Source: Pseudomonadota bacterium
GTDB lineage: Bacteria; Pseudomonadota; Alphaproteobacteria; Acetobacterales; Acetobacteraceae
Assembly (NCBI GenBank): GCA_021849425.1
Contig: JAJZSY010000015.1
Location: 1-64,000 of the forward strand
Length of the DNA: 64,000 nt
Reading direction: 5' to 3'
The notes below the pieces were generated by a model that saw only the letters and a list, made by a program, of their open reading frames with translations, was not told the DNA's origin and searched no databases. The position numbers and the translations under genes were made by a program. Position 1 is the stretch's first letter; each line of letters begins with the position of its first letter. This document shows positions 8,580-18,286 of this stretch, in pieces.

Positions 8580-9374
8580 ATGAACCGGATCGCCGGATGG
8601 ATCGGCGGGCGGCTCGCGCGGTTTCTCTCCGCCCCCGCCCATCAGCACGCCATCGCCCCGGCCACCGATGTCGCGCTGCTCGCCTCATGCCTCGAGCCCG
8701 GAGATGTCGTGCTGGTCGAAGGGCACAGCCGGTTCAGCATCGCTATCAAATATCTCACACAGTCCACCTGGTCGCATGTGGCGCTCTATGTCGGGCTGCG
8801 CCGCCGCAACCCGGCCGAGCCGCCAGAACCCTGCTTCGTCGAAGCCGACGTGGTGGAAGGCGTGCGGCTGGTCGGGCTCGAAGCCTTCCGGGATTACCAT
8901 CTGCGGATCTGCCGGCCCGTCGGCCTGTCGGAAAACGAACGGCAGAGGGTGATCGATTACACCCTCTCGCGCCTCGGCGCGCAGTATGATCTGAGAAACG
9001 TGTTCGACCTGCTGCGCTACATGATCCCGATTCCGCCGGTTCCGGTGCATCTGCGCCGCAGGCTCATCGCCTTCGGCGCCGGCGACCCGACACGGGCGAT
9101 CTGTTCGACGCTGGTAGCGCAGGCGTTCCACACGGTCCTTTATCCGATCCTGCCGATGACCGGCCCGCACGGCTCGCACGCCCATGATTGCGACGTCTGC
9201 GTCGCCGAAATCCTGCGCGTGCGCGACCATCAGCTTTTCGTGCCCCGGGATTTCGATGTTTCGCCCTATTTCGAGGTTGTGAAACCCTCTCTGGCCGGCG
9301 GGCCTGCCGCGCTCGAAGCCGCGCGGCAGGCGCTGCGGGGGCCGGATGGCGCGGGGCGCCACCTCTGGCGATAG
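8580..9374 (+). CDS. YiiX/YebB-like permuted NlpC/P60 thiol enzyme
   Basis: 264-residue protein of the circularly permuted papain-fold (C92/NlpC-P60-like) group. Catalytic candidates appear in permuted order: His66 in STWSHVALYVG, Glu88 in CFVEADVVEGV, and Cys175 in RAICSTLVAQAF. The opening GDVVLVEGHSRFSIAIKYLTQSTWSH is typical. Family members are hydrolases or acyltransferases acting on lipids or peptides; the substrate here is unknown. No clear signal peptide is present, though residues 1-20 form an amphipathic Arg-rich helix. The start could be upstream (8505), but 8580 fits domain length. It is a single gene, with a possible convergent terminator after it. Confidence 0.75.
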   Translation: MNRIAGWIGGRLARFLSAPAHQHAIAPATDVALLASCLEPGDVVLVEGHSRFSIAIKYLTQSTWSHVALYVGLRRRNPAEPPEPCFVEADVVEGVRLVGLEAFRDYHLRICRPVGLSENERQRVIDYTLSRLGAQYDLRNVFDLLRYMIPIPPVPVHLRRRLIAFGAGDPTRAICSTLVAQAFHTVLYPILPMTGPHGSHAHDCDVCVAEILRVRDHQLFVPRDFDVSPYFEVVKPSLAGGPAALEAARQALRGPDGAGRHLWR

Positions 9375-9418
9375 AGCGCGTTCCGATCCTTCCGGGTCGA
9401 ATGTCGCGCTCCACGGTC

Positions 9419-9454
9419 CTGAAGCCGCCGGGAACCGGCCCCGAGCGGCTTCAG
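9419..9454. terminator. Possible bidirectional terminator hairpin
   Basis: CTGAAGCCGC (9419-9428) and GCGGCTTCAG (9445-9454) form a perfect 10-base-pair stem with a 16-base loop. It lies between the convergent YiiX-like gene and the sugar-acid dehydratase gene. No T-run is present on either side, so activity is uncertain. Confidence 0.4.
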
Positions 9455-9462
9455 CGGTGTGT

Positions 9463-11244
9463 TCAGTGATTGTCGCGCGGGACACCGAAACGTTCGGCGA
9501 CGCGCTGATATTGCGGCGCGTTCTCCAGCACCGCGCCGGTTTCGAGCTGGCCGGTGAACCGGCGATGGATTTCCTGCCACGGCGTCTGGTTCACCAGATC
9601 GGGCAGTGACAACGCCGCCCGCCGCGCCGCGAGTTCCGCCTCTTCGATCAGGATGTTGGCGCTGCGATCCTTGAGATCGACGCGAATGACATCGCCGGTT
9701 CGCAGCAGCGCGAGCCCGCCGCCGACCGCCGATTCCGGCGAGGCGTTCAGGATCGACGGGCTGCCCGACGTGCCGGACTGCCGACCATCGCCAATGCAGG
9801 GGAGCTGGTTCACGCCCTGGCGGACCAGCGCATCGGGCGGCAGCATGTTCACCACTTCGGCCGAGCCGGGATAGCCGATCGGCCCGCAATTGCGGATCAC
9901 CAGGATGCAGTTTTCATCGATATTCAGGGCGGGATCGTTGATCCGGTGGTGATAGTCCTCCGGCCCCTCGAAGACGATCGCACGGCCCTCGAACGCGTCC
10001 TCGTCGCCGGGGCGGCGCATGTAGCGGGCGCGGAATTCCTCGGAAATCACCGAGGTCTTCATGATCGCGCTGGAAAACAGATTGCCGCTCAGCACGGCGA
10101 AGCCGGCGTGCTCGGCCAGCGGGTCGTCGAAGCCGCGGATCACGTCGGCATCGGCGCTGCGCTTGCCCGCATTCTCCTCGCCCATGCTGCGGCCGCTGAC
10201 GGTCAGCGCGTCGGCGTGGAACTTGCCCTGGCGGATCAGTTCGCCGATCACCGCCGGCAGCCCGCCCGCGCGATAATAGGATTCGCCGAGATACTTGCCC
10301 GCCGGCATCATGTTGACCAGAAGCGGGATCTCGTAGCCGATCCGGTCCCAGTCCCCGATGTCGAGTTCGACGCCGATATGCCGCGCGATCGCGATGACAT
10401 GCGGCGGGCAGTTGGTCGAGGCGCCGATCGCCGAAGCGCAGACAATGGCATTCTCGAACGCCTCGCGGGTCAGGATCTTGGATGGCCGCAGATCCTCGTG
10501 CACCATCGCGACGATGCGCTTGCCGGTTTCATAGGCGATCTGCGCGCGCTCCCGATAGGGGCCGGGAATGGCGGCGCAGCCGGGCAGCGACATGCCGAGC
10601 GCCTCGGCCATCGCATTCATCGAGGATGCGGTGCCCATCGTGTTGCAATGGCCGACGCTCGGCGCCGAGCCGGCCACCATGTCGATGAACTTGTCGTAGT
10701 CGAGCTCGCCGGCGGCGAGCCGCCGGCGCGCCTCCCACACGACGGTGCCGGAGCCGACCAGCTCGCCCTCGAAATGCCCGTCCAGCATCGGCCCGCCAGA
10801 CAGCACGATGGCGGGCAGATCAACCGTCGCGGCCCCCATCAGCATCGCCGGCGTGGTCTTGTCGCAGCCCGTGGTCAGCACCACGCCGTCCAGCGGGTAG
10901 CCGTAAAGCACCTCGACAAGGCCGAGATAGGCCAGATTGCGGTCGAGCGCGGCGGTCGGCCGCTTGCCGGTTTCCTGGATCGGATGCACCGGAAACTCGA
11001 TCGGCACGCCCCCGGCGGCACGGATGCCATCGGCAACGCGCCTGGCGAGTTCGAGATGATGGCGGTTGCAGGGCGAAAGGTCGCTGCCGGTCTGCGCGAT
11101 GCCGATGATCGGCTTGCCCGATTGCAGCTCCTCGCGCGTCAGCCCGTAATTGAGGTAGCGTTCGAGATAGAGCGCCGTCATCCCCGGATTGCCGGGATTG
11201 TCGAACCACTCTGTGGAACGGAGACGTTTCGGGGTGCTGCTCAT
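9463..11244 (-). CDS. IlvD/Edd-family sugar-acid dehydratase (L-arabinonate/fuconate type)
   Basis: 593-residue iron-sulfur dehydratase that removes water from an aldonic acid to give a 2-keto-3-deoxy acid. The cluster-ligand cysteines are visible: Cys59 (SDLSPCN), Cys127 (TTGCDKT) and Cys200 ([14 protein letters not shown]). Lys129 is the residue carbamylated in the family, and the catalytic-Ser region is [14 protein letters not shown]. Spacing and length match pentonate dehydratases such as rhizobial L-arabinonate dehydratase rather than IlvD or Edd. It is followed 11 bases downstream of an SDR dehydrogenase gene in the same operon, which suggests oxidative catabolism of a sugar acid. The exact sugar (arabinonate, xylonate, fuconate, galactonate) cannot be decided. 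Confidence 0.85.
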   Translation of the reverse strand: MSSTPKRLRSTEWFDNPGNPGMTALYLERYLNYGLTREELQSGKPIIGIAQTGSDLSPCNRHHLELARRVADGIRAAGGVPIEFPVHPIQETGKRPTAALDRNLAYLGLVEVLYGYPLDGVVLTTGCDKTTPAMLMGAATVDLPAIVLSGGPMLDGHFEGELVGSGTVVWEARRRLAAGELDYDKFIDMVAGSAPSVGHCNTMGTASSMNAMAEALGMSLPGCAAIPGPYRERAQIAYETGKRIVAMVHEDLRPSKILTREAFENAIVCASAIGASTNCPPHVIAIARHIGVELDIGDWDRIGYEIPLLVNMMPAGKYLGESYYRAGGLPAVIGELIRQGKFHADALTVSGRSMGEENAGKRSADADVIRGFDDPLAEHAGFAVLSGNLFSSAIMKTSVISEEFRARYMRRPGDEDAFEGRAIVFEGPEDYHHRINDPALNIDENCILVIRNCGPIGYPGSAEVVNMLPPDALVRQGVNQLPCIGDGRQSGTSGSPSILNASPESAVGGGLALLRTGDVIRVDLKDRSANILIEEAELAARRAALSLPDLVNQTPWQEIHRRFTGQLETGAVLENAPQYQRVAERFGVPRDNH

Positions 11245-11255
11245 GGCATGTTCCT

Positions 11256-12008
11256 TCAGTTCGACCAGCCGCCGTCGATCACATGGGCGACGCCTGTGGT
11301 GAAGCGGGATTCATCGGACGCTAGATAAAGGGCGAGCGAGGCGATCTCCTCCGGCGTGCCGAGCCGGCCCATCGGCTGCCGGGCGACGAATTCGGCCTCG
11401 ATGACCGTCTCACCGACACCGCGGGACGCGGCAAGCGCGGCGATGCGCCCGCGCAGCGACGGGCTTTCCACGGTTCCGGGGCAGATCGCATTGCAGCGCA
11501 CACCCCGCGTCACGTAGTCCGCCGCGACCGATTTGGTCAGCCCGACCACGGCGGCCTTCGACGCGCCATAGGCGAAGCGGTTGGGCACACCCTTGATCGA
11601 TCCGGCGGCGGAGGCGATGTTGACGATCGAACCGCCGCCGCCCTCCAGCATGCCCGGCAGGAACGCGCGGATCATGTGGAACATCGCCGTCACGTTCAGA
11701 TCGAATGAAAACGTCCAGTCGCTGTCCGAGCAGTCGAGCACTGACCCGTGCGCCACATGGCCGGCCGCGTTCACCAGGATGTCGACCCGGCCGAGCGAAG
11801 CCGAAAGCGCGCGGATCGCGGCATCGTCCAGCACATCGAGCCGCGTCGTCTCGGCGCCGGCAAGGCCCGCGAGAGCCTCCGGATCGCGATCGGTCGCGAT
11901 CACCCGCGCCCCCTCGCGCACCAGCACCTCGGAAATGGCACGGCCAATGCCCTGCCCCGCGGCGGTCACCAGCGCAGTCTTTCCCGCAACCCGCCCGAAA
12001 TGTGCCAT
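11256..12008 (-). CDS. SDR-family oxidoreductase, 2-keto-3-deoxy-fuconate dehydrogenase-like
   Basis: 250-residue classical short-chain dehydrogenase. Cofactor motif TAAGQGIG (about residues 14-21), an Asp after beta-2 (VIATDRD) favouring NAD, the NAAG motif, and catalytic Ser with YGASK (Tyr-x3-Lys) after [11 protein letters not shown]. The C-terminal end [14 protein letters not shown] resembles DHRS6/BDH2 and 2-keto-3-deoxy-L-fuconate dehydrogenases. ATG at 12008 is chosen because GGGGAGG lies about 10 bases upstream and the Rossmann fold begins directly. Leading a dehydratase gene, it likely oxidises the 2-keto-3-deoxy acid or the sugar lactone precursor; this is inference from pairing. 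Confidence 0.82.
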   Translation of the reverse strand: MAHFGRVAGKTALVTAAGQGIGRAISEVLVREGARVIATDRDPEALAGLAGAETTRLDVLDDAAIRALSASLGRVDILVNAAGHVAHGSVLDCSDSDWTFSFDLNVTAMFHMIRAFLPGMLEGGGGSIVNIASAAGSIKGVPNRFAYGASKAAVVGLTKSVAADYVTRGVRCNAICPGTVESPSLRGRIAALAASRGVGETVIEAEFVARQPMGRLGTPEEIASLALYLASDESRFTTGVAHVIDGGWSN

Positions 12009-12134
12009 TTTATCGTTGCCTCCCCGCAGTGTTGCCCGCCTTCCGCCAGCAATTTGATTATTACCGATAACGGACATCCTCGGCAACCGTCACGCCCTCT
12101 ATCTCGGCAGCCCCATGCCGGCTATTCTCCGCCG

Positions 12135-12746
12135 ATGGATTCCCGCACGGCCCTTGTCGTCATCGATGTTCAGGCGGATTTCTGCGCCGGCGGCGCGCTG
12201 GCCGTGCCCGATGGCGATGCGGTGGTGCCAGTGATCAACGCGCTCGCGCGGCATTACCAGACCGTGGTGATCACGCAGGACTGGCATCCCGCCAATCACG
12301 TCTCCTTCGCCAGCCAGCACCCGGGACAGGACCCGTTCGGGACGATCCCCCTCGCCTACGGGCCGCAGGTGCTCTGGCCGGATCACTGCGTGATGGACAC
12401 TGCCGGCGCCGCGCTGCATCGCGATCTTCACGTTCCCCATGCCGCGATGATCCAGCGCAAGGGATCGAACCGGCTGATCGACTCCTATTCCGCCTTCCTC
12501 GAAGCCGATCGCACAACCCGCACGGGCCTCGACGGGTGGCTCGCCGCGCGCGGCATCGAACGGGTCGATCTCTGCGGCCTCGCGACCGATTACTGCGTCG
12601 CCTGGTCAGCGCTGGATGCGCGGCGGTTCGGGCTGGAGGCGCGGGTGATCGAGCCGGCCTGCCGGGGAATCGACCTTGAGGGATCTCTGGCGGCGTCATG
12701 GCAGGCGATGATGGCGGCCGGCGTGGCGCGGGTCGCTTCGGTCTGA
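12135..12746 (+). CDS. pncA: Nicotinamidase
   Basis: 203-residue isochorismatase-fold amidase converting nicotinamide to nicotinate and ammonia for NAD salvage. The catalytic triad is visible as Asp11 (VVIDVQADF), Lys108 (QRKGSN) and Cys153 (TDYCVAW). The metal site is Asp49 and His51 (TQDWHPANH) plus His83 (WPDHC). The cis-peptide GLATDYC motif is intact. Start at ATG 12135 gives the normal family length; upstream in-frame extension lies over the neighbouring gene's promoter. It diverges from the SDR gene and ends 13 bases before the AsmA-like gene. Confidence 0.93.
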   Translation: MDSRTALVVIDVQADFCAGGALAVPDGDAVVPVINALARHYQTVVITQDWHPANHVSFASQHPGQDPFGTIPLAYGPQVLWPDHCVMDTAGAALHRDLHVPHAAMIQRKGSNRLIDSYSAFLEADRTTRTGLDGWLAARGIERVDLCGLATDYCVAWSALDARRFGLEARVIEPACRGIDLEGSLAASWQAMMAAGVARVASV

Positions 12747-12759
12747 TACCAGCGGAGAC

Positions 12760-15700
12760 ATGGACGAAGACGGCGATTTCCGGCGCAAGAGGCAGAGGGC
12801 CGCGCGCCGGCGGGGCGTTCTGGCCGCCGCCGCGATCGGGCTGATCGCGCTGCTCGGGCTCGCCGCGGTTTTCGGCCCGCTTCTGGTCTCGGGGAATTAC
12901 CATCGTGGCGCGATCGAACGTCTGGCCAGCCACGTCGTCGGCCGGCCGGTGTTCATCGAGGGGCGGATCACCCTCTCGCTGCTGCCCGATCCGCAACTGG
13001 TGGCGGAGGACGTGATCATCGGCGGCCCGCACGGCGCGCAGGCGACCGCCTCGGTTCTCAAGCTCGAACTCTCTCCAGGCCCGCTGCTGTTCGGCCGGCT
13101 TCGCGCCCACCGGCTGACCCTGCGCCGGCCGGACATCAACCTGCCATGGCCGCTGCCCGGCGGCGCTGGCGCGATCGCGCCGCCGCCCTGGCTCGGCTCG
13201 CTGCACGCCACCATCGATGACGGCACGTTCCATGTCGGCCCGCTGCGGCTCGACCACGCCAATCTGTCGATCTTCACCGGCGGCCCGCGCGCGGTGATCG
13301 CCGCCGGCGGTACGATGCGGATCGGCGGCGTCGAGGCGGCGATGACGCTCGATATCGACGATACCGGCAGCACCGGGCCGGCGCCGGTGACCGCCACGCT
13401 CAAGCTCCGCGGCGACGGCCATGCCGAGCTGATGTTCCACGGCACGCTCGGCCATGACAGTTTCCTGGCCGGCGCCTTGGAGGCGAAAGCCGACAAGACC
13501 GCCGTGGCCGGCCTGCTGCCGGCACTGAAGGCATCCGCCGCGCCGTTCGACATCACGGCAAGACTCGCCGCGACCGGACAGCAGGTCCGGCTCGATGACG
13601 TCACCCTGCGAGCGGGAGCGATGCGGGCGGTCGGAGATACCGTGCTCGCCCTCGCGCCCGCGCCGCTGCTGCGGGTGACCGCCCGGGCGACGGGAGTCGA
13701 CCTCGATCTGGCCGCCGGCCTGGTCTCCCGCTTGCGGCGTCAGCTGCCGGTCGCCGCCGCGCTCGACGTCTCAGGCACGCTCTCCGGGCTGCCGGTCAAC
13801 GCCGCCCGCGGCTCGTTGCTCGCCGATGATGCCTCGCTGCGGGCGCAGCTTCTGTCCGCTCCGCTGCCAGGGCAGGCGAGACTCGGATTTTCCGGCGAAA
13901 TGTCGCCAGCCCTGAACGGACATTTCACACTGCAGGCGCAAGACCCCGCGGCAACGCTCGCCATCTTGCGGCATCAACTGCCCTATCTGCCCGCATGGCC
14001 CGGAAACGCGGGCCGGCTCGACGCCACTGGCATGGCGAGCGTTACGCCCGGAGGCACGCTGGCGCTCGACGATGTCGCCGGCCATGTGGCGATGGGGCCG
14101 GCCCTGACCGGCTTCACCGCCGCCTTGCGCCTGACCCCGTCGCCCGGCCAGGCAACGCGCATCGCCGCCCGGATCGACCTCGACCGGCTCACCCTTGACC
14201 AGACGATGGTCCAGGATCTGCTGGCGACGCTCTCCGATCCGGCACCACGCTATGCCGGGCCGGTGCGGATCGCCGTGGGAACGCTGGAAACGCCAGCCCG
14301 TCGACCGAACGAATCTTCGCGGGTGGTTGGACGCGATCTCAGGATCGACGCCAGCCTGCGCGACAAGGCGGCGGGGGGCGGTCTTCATATCCGTCTCGCG
14401 ACCCTGCGCATGGGAGGCGCGCTGCTGATCGGGCGGGGACTGCGCAAGGCGGATGGCGAGATCGTCAGAACCCGCCTGTTTCTGGCCGGGCCGGACGCAA
14501 GCCGGGAGGCGACGACCCTGGCGAAGGCGTTCGGACTGCCGGCCGCATGGGACAATCACCCGGCATTCCGGCACGATTTCTCGCTCACGGCCCTGGCGGA
14601 CGGCAGGCCCGACGCCTTGGCGACGCATATCCGGTTGCGCATCGGCATGGTGCGCGCGGCGGCGCGCCCCAGGATCGATCTTGCCGCCGGCACCGCCGCC
14701 GGATCGCTCGCGGTCCGCGCGCCAAACGCAGCACGGCTGATCCTCAGCCTCGGCGGCGCCAGCCTGCTTGGCGAGCGCCAGGGGCTGGGCTGGCCGGGCC
14801 CGGGTTCGGCCAGTCTCAGCGCGGCCGGATACGTGACGCCCGGCGACTTCGGCCTCTCGGATTTTGTCGCCTCGCTCGGCGCGCTCACCCTCTCCGGCCG
14901 GGTGGATGTCGACACGGCGCATGGCCCCAGGCGGATCTTCGGCCGGATGACGGCCGACACGCTGCCGCTTCCCGCCCCCGCCATGCTGATCGAGCTGGCG
15001 CACGCCGCCCTTGGCAGTGATATGCGGATCGACATGCCGCGTCTGACCGCCGCGCGGATCGAGCGTTACGGCGAGACGCTCGCCCGGCGGGCGGATTTCG
15101 GGATCAGGCTCGACCAGGGAAAGCTGGCGCCGCATCTGTCGATCGATATCGGCAGCGCCGGATTCGCCGGCGGCAAGCTCTCCGGCCGGGCCGTTCTCAC
15201 CGGCGCCTCGGGCAGCACGCCGCCGACGCTCAGCCTGCGTGCCCGGCTTGCCGGCGGGGACTCGCAAGCGATCGCCGCCCTCGCGGCATCTCACGGGCTC
15301 GACCTGCCGCTTGCCGGCGGAACCCTCGATATCGGAGCCGATCTGATGGCGCAGGGGGATGAACGCCCCGCCTGGCTGCACACGCTGAGCGGCAGCGTGA
15401 CGGCAACCAGCCATGATATTTCGCTGCGCGGGCTGAACCTCGCGGCTGCGGGCCAGGCCCTCGCCGCGGCGACCCGCGCGCCGCACCCGATCGGCATGAT
15501 CGCGGCGTCTCACATGCTGCGGTCCGCCCTCAGTGCGGGGCACTCGGCTTTCAGCCTGCTCAACCTGACCGCGACGCTTGGCGACCGCACGATCCGGCTC
15601 GACCATGCCGCCCTCAGCGGGCCGGCCGGAAGCATGAGCGCAAATGGTCACCTCGATCTCGTCGGGGATCGGGTCGAGCTCGAACTCGCCGTCCATCCGA

Positions 15701-15858
15701 CGAGTCCCGATGCGAAGCCCGGCCCCGAACTGTCGATCGATATCAGCGGCCCGACCTCACATCCGAAGCGGCGCGTCGACATCGCCAAGGGCATCTTCTG
15801 GATTCGCCACGCCCTCGCCGCGGCCAAACCCGGCCCAGCCGCCCCGCCGCCGCGATAG
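12760..15858 (+). CDS. AsmA-family envelope protein
   Basis: 1032-residue AsmA/YhdP-like protein. A basic N-terminus (RRKRQRAARRR) precedes one transmembrane helix (about 21-45), followed by an AsmA N-terminal domain (NYHRGAIERLASHVVGRPVFIEGRITLSLLPDPQLVAEDV) and a long periplasmic beta-rich body of repeated shallow sheets. The C-terminal AsmA_2 region has GGTLDIGADLMAQG followed by GPAGSMSANGHLDLVGDRVELEL. Family members form bridge-like grooves and are linked to phospholipid transport and outer-membrane assembly. It follows pncA at 13 bases but has no obvious functional tie. Its exact lipid role is unknown. Confidence 0.85.
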   Translation: MDEDGDFRRKRQRAARRRGVLAAAAIGLIALLGLAAVFGPLLVSGNYHRGAIERLASHVVGRPVFIEGRITLSLLPDPQLVAEDVIIGGPHGAQATASVLKLELSPGPLLFGRLRAHRLTLRRPDINLPWPLPGGAGAIAPPPWLGSLHATIDDGTFHVGPLRLDHANLSIFTGGPRAVIAAGGTMRIGGVEAAMTLDIDDTGSTGPAPVTATLKLRGDGHAELMFHGTLGHDSFLAGALEAKADKTAVAGLLPALKASAAPFDITARLAATGQQVRLDDVTLRAGAMRAVGDTVLALAPAPLLRVTARATGVDLDLAAGLVSRLRRQLPVAAALDVSGTLSGLPVNAARGSLLADDASLRAQLLSAPLPGQARLGFSGEMSPALNGHFTLQAQDPAATLAILRHQLPYLPAWPGNAGRLDATGMASVTPGGTLALDDVAGHVAMGPALTGFTAALRLTPSPGQATRIAARIDLDRLTLDQTMVQDLLATLSDPAPRYAGPVRIAVGTLETPARRPNESSRVVGRDLRIDASLRDKAAGGGLHIRLATLRMGGALLIGRGLRKADGEIVRTRLFLAGPDASREATTLAKAFGLPAAWDNHPAFRHDFSLTALADGRPDALATHIRLRIGMVRAAARPRIDLAAGTAAGSLAVRAPNAARLILSLGGASLLGERQGLGWPGPGSASLSAAGYVTPGDFGLSDFVASLGALTLSGRVDVDTAHGPRRIFGRMTADTLPLPAPAMLIELAHAALGSDMRIDMPRLTAARIERYGETLARRADFGIRLDQGKLAPHLSIDIGSAGFAGGKLSGRAVLTGASGSTPPTLSLRARLAGGDSQAIAALAASHGLDLPLAGGTLDIGADLMAQGDERPAWLHTLSGSVTATSHDISLRGLNLAAAGQALAAATRAPHPIGMIAASHMLRSALSAGHSAFSLLNLTATLGDRTIRLDHAALSGPAGSMSANGHLDLVGDRVELELAVHPTSPDAKPGPELSIDISGPTSHPKRRVDIAKGIFWIRHALAAAKPGPAAPPPR

Positions 15859-15935
15859 CGCACGCATGCGCCGGGCCGGCCAGCAAGCATCGCCGCTCGC
15901 CGAACCGAACCCACAATAATCGAATTTCCAGAGAG

Positions 15936-16021
15936 TGGTGGAGAGGGTTGGATTCGAACCAACGTAGGCGTGCGCCAGCGGATTTACAGTCCGCCCCCTT
16001 TAGCCACTCGGGCACCTCTCC
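15936..16021 (-). tRNA. tRNA-Tyr (anticodon GTA)
   Basis: 86 bases including an encoded CCA. The acceptor stem GGAGAGG pairs with CCTCTCC, the anticodon loop CTGTAAA presents GTA, and there is a long class-II variable arm and a TTCGAATC T-loop. It stands alone between the AsmA-like gene and the RlmB-type gene. Confidence 0.97.
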
Positions 16022-16086
16022 GCCGCCCGTAATCTTCGATCAGGCCAGCGTTGTCAACAGCGCCCCGCGCACGCTAGAGAGCCGCC

Positions 16087-16917
16087 ATGGACAGACGCGA
16101 CCCTCAGTCACACCCGCGCGGCGGGCGGACGCACAAGCAAAATCGCACAACCCCGCCACATGGGCGCGGCCATGGCGACAACGCGCGCGAGCGGCGCCCG
16201 CAGGCGCCCGGCGGCGGCTTCTGGCTCTACGGGCTTCATCCCGTCGAGGCGGCGCTGGCGAACCCGGCGCGCCGGCTGCGGCGGCTGCTGGTGACGGAAG
16301 AGGGGGAAGCGACGCTTGCCGCCCGGTTGCCGCAACCCTGGGCCATCCAGCCCGAACGGGTTGAGCGCGACCGGCTGGAACACATGCTGGGCCGCGGAAT
16401 CGTGCATCAGGGAATCGCCTTGCAGACCGACCCGCTGGTCGCCCCCACCCTGGCGGACGCCCTGAAGCGCCCCGGGCCGGTGCTCGTGCTCGATCAGATC
16501 ACCGATCCGCGCAATGTCGGCGCCATCCTGCGCTCGGCGCAGGCCTTCGGGGCGGCGATGGTCATCGCGCAGGAGCGCAACGCGCCCGAGGAAGGCGGCG
16601 CGCTCGCCAAGGCGGCATCCGGCGCGCTGGAGCGCATGCCCCTGCTGCGGACGGTCAACATCGCGCGGGCGCTGATCGCGCTGAAGGCCGCGGGGCTCTG
16701 GGTGATGGGGCTCGACGCCGCCGGCGCGTCGTTCCTCTCGCGCGACGCGCTGGGCGGCAGGCGGGCGGCCCTCGTTCTCGGCGCCGAGGGCGAAGGTCTG
16801 CGGCGTCTCACCCGCGAAACCTGCGACGAGCTGGTCTCGCTGCCGATGCCGGGCGGGATGGAAAGCCTGAACGTGTCGGCGGCGGCGGCCGTCGCGCTCT
16901 ACGAAATCATCCGGTAG
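16087..16917 (+). CDS. rlmB: SpoU/TrmH-family rRNA 2'-O-methyltransferase (RlmB-like)
   Basis: 276-residue SPOUT methyltransferase, probably the enzyme methylating the ribose of G2251 in 23S rRNA. After a basic, unstructured N-terminus come the substrate-binding domain (WLYGLHPVEAAL...LLVTEEGE) and the knotted catalytic domain. The latter carries motif 1 LVLDQITDPRNVGAILRSAQAFG with its conserved Asn and Arg, motif 2 LVLGAEGEGLRRLT and motif 3 LPMPGGMESLNVSAAAAVALYE. The 3' end overlaps the convergent pqqE by 19 bases. A paralogous tRNA methylase is possible, but the N-terminal domain fits RlmB. Confidence 0.85.
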   Translation: MDRRDPQSHPRGGRTHKQNRTTPPHGRGHGDNARERRPQAPGGGFWLYGLHPVEAALANPARRLRRLLVTEEGEATLAARLPQPWAIQPERVERDRLEHMLGRGIVHQGIALQTDPLVAPTLADALKRPGPVLVLDQITDPRNVGAILRSAQAFGAAMVIAQERNAPEEGGALAKAASGALERMPLLRTVNIARALIALKAAGLWVMGLDAAGASFLSRDALGGRRAALVLGAEGEGLRRLTRETCDELVSLPMPGGMESLNVSAAAAVALYEIIR

Positions 16918-18014
16918 ACGAAGGTTTCGCTGCCGGCGGCACTTTCCTCGACCGCGAGGTTCAGCATCATGTCATGATGGGGGGACAGGCCGCAGGCCGG
17001 GTCGGTCGCGCCCGCATCGCCGGTGATGGCCAGCGCCTGGCAGCGGCAGCCTCCCCAGTCGATCTCGGCGCGATCGCACCCCTTGCAGGGCGCCGGCATC
17101 CAGTCAGTGCCACGATAGGCGTTGAAGGCTTCCGAATGCAGCCAGATTTCGGCGAGCGGCTTTTCCTGCACCGTGTCGAACCGCAGATGGCCGATCGTCT
17201 CGGCGGCGTGGCAGGGCAGCACCTTGCCCGATGGCGTGACGTTGAAGAACCGCCTCGCCCAGCCGCTCATGCATGATTTGGGGCGCGAGGCGTAATAGTC
17301 GGGAACGACGTAATCGATGTTCAGAACGCCTTCGAGCCGCTTGCGGGCGTCGTCCACGATGCGGGTCGCCTCGTCGAGCTGGGCGCGCGTCGGGATCAGT
17401 GCGGCGCGGTTCTTGAGCGCCCAGCCGTAATATTGCACATGCGCCACCTCGATGCGCTGGGCGCCGGCCTCGACCGCGAGATCCAGCATGGCGGGCAACT
17501 GGTGCAGGTTCTGGCGGTGCATCACCGCATTGACCGTGAGCGCGAGGCCGGCATCGCGCACGAGCCTGGCCGCGGCGAGCTTCTTGACATGGGCGTTGCG
17601 TAGCCCAGCGACGTGATCGGCGATGCCGCTCTCGGCCCCCTGAAAACTGATCTGGACATGATCCAGCCCGGCCTCGGCCAGCGCGTGCATCTTCTGCTGG
17701 TCGAGCAAGACGGCGGAGGTGATCAGATTGGTGTAGAGCCCTTCGCGATGCGCGTGCTGGACAAGCTGCGCCAGATCGTCACGCACCATCGGCTCGCCGC
17801 CGGAAAAATGCCCCTGCAACGCGCCGAGCGCCGCGGCCTCGCTGATCACGCGCATCCACGTCGCCGTGTCCATCTCCTCGCGGGCGCGGTCCATGGCGAG
17901 CGGGTTGGAGCAGTACGGGCATTTCAGCGGGCAGCGATGGGTCAGCTCCATCATGATCGCCATCGGCGGCGCGACGGCCGCGCGCTTCACCGCCGCGGGT
18001 GCAAGATCGTTCAT
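16899..18014 (-). CDS. pqqE: PQQ synthesis radical SAM enzyme PqqE
   Basis: 371-residue radical S-adenosylmethionine enzyme that forms the Glu-Tyr carbon-carbon bond in PqqA, the first step of pyrroloquinoline quinone synthesis. The CPLKCPYC motif (Cys-x3-Cys-x2-Cys) binds the SAM cluster. The C-terminal SPASM domain supplies further ligands (SCMSGW, LPCHAAE, APCKGCDRAEIDWGGCRCQA). GGEP follows in FSGGEPMVRDD. The start ATG at 18014 overlaps the pqqD stop by four bases. It is the last gene of pqqABCDE. Confidence 0.97.
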   Translation of the reverse strand: MNDLAPAAVKRAAVAPPMAIMMELTHRCPLKCPYCSNPLAMDRAREEMDTATWMRVISEAAALGALQGHFSGGEPMVRDDLAQLVQHAHREGLYTNLITSAVLLDQQKMHALAEAGLDHVQISFQGAESGIADHVAGLRNAHVKKLAAARLVRDAGLALTVNAVMHRQNLHQLPAMLDLAVEAGAQRIEVAHVQYYGWALKNRAALIPTRAQLDEATRIVDDARKRLEGVLNIDYVVPDYYASRPKSCMSGWARRFFNVTPSGKVLPCHAAETIGHLRFDTVQEKPLAEIWLHSEAFNAYRGTDWMPAPCKGCDRAEIDWGGCRCQALAITGDAGATDPACGLSPHHDMMLNLAVEESAAGSETFVYRMIS

Positions 18015-18286
18015 GCCGCGATCATCCCCTTTTTCGCCAGATCGTTGAGCATCTCGATGCAGTCGGCAAGCACCGCGTCGCGCGGCGCCTCGTAGCGAGC
18101 CGCCAGAATGTCGGCGATGCCGCCGACACTCGCCGCGCCATCGACGGCCTCGAGAATGGCGACGGCGATCGCATCCGGCATGATGACCAGCTCGGGGGCG
18201 AGCAGAACATGGCAGTTGCGCGCCGCATCGAACCGGAACCGGACATGCCGCGGCAGCCGGGGCACGCTGGCCTCGGTCAGGATCAC
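18011..18286 (-). CDS. pqqD: PQQ synthesis chaperone PqqD
   Basis: 91-residue peptide chaperone that binds PqqA and presents it to PqqE. The typical sequence PRLPRHVRFRFDAARNCHVLLAPE is near the N-terminus, and a winged-helix-like end follows. A GTG at 18286 is chosen: it overlaps the pqqC stop as GTGA and gives the normal length. A longer frame upstream exists only as the alternative reading of pqqC. It lies between pqqC and pqqE with overlaps at both ends, indicating tight translational coupling. Confidence 0.93.
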   Translation of the reverse strand: MILTEASVPRLPRHVRFRFDAARNCHVLLAPELVIMPDAIAVAILEAVDGAASVGGIADILAARYEAPRDAVLADCIEMLNDLAKKGMIAA

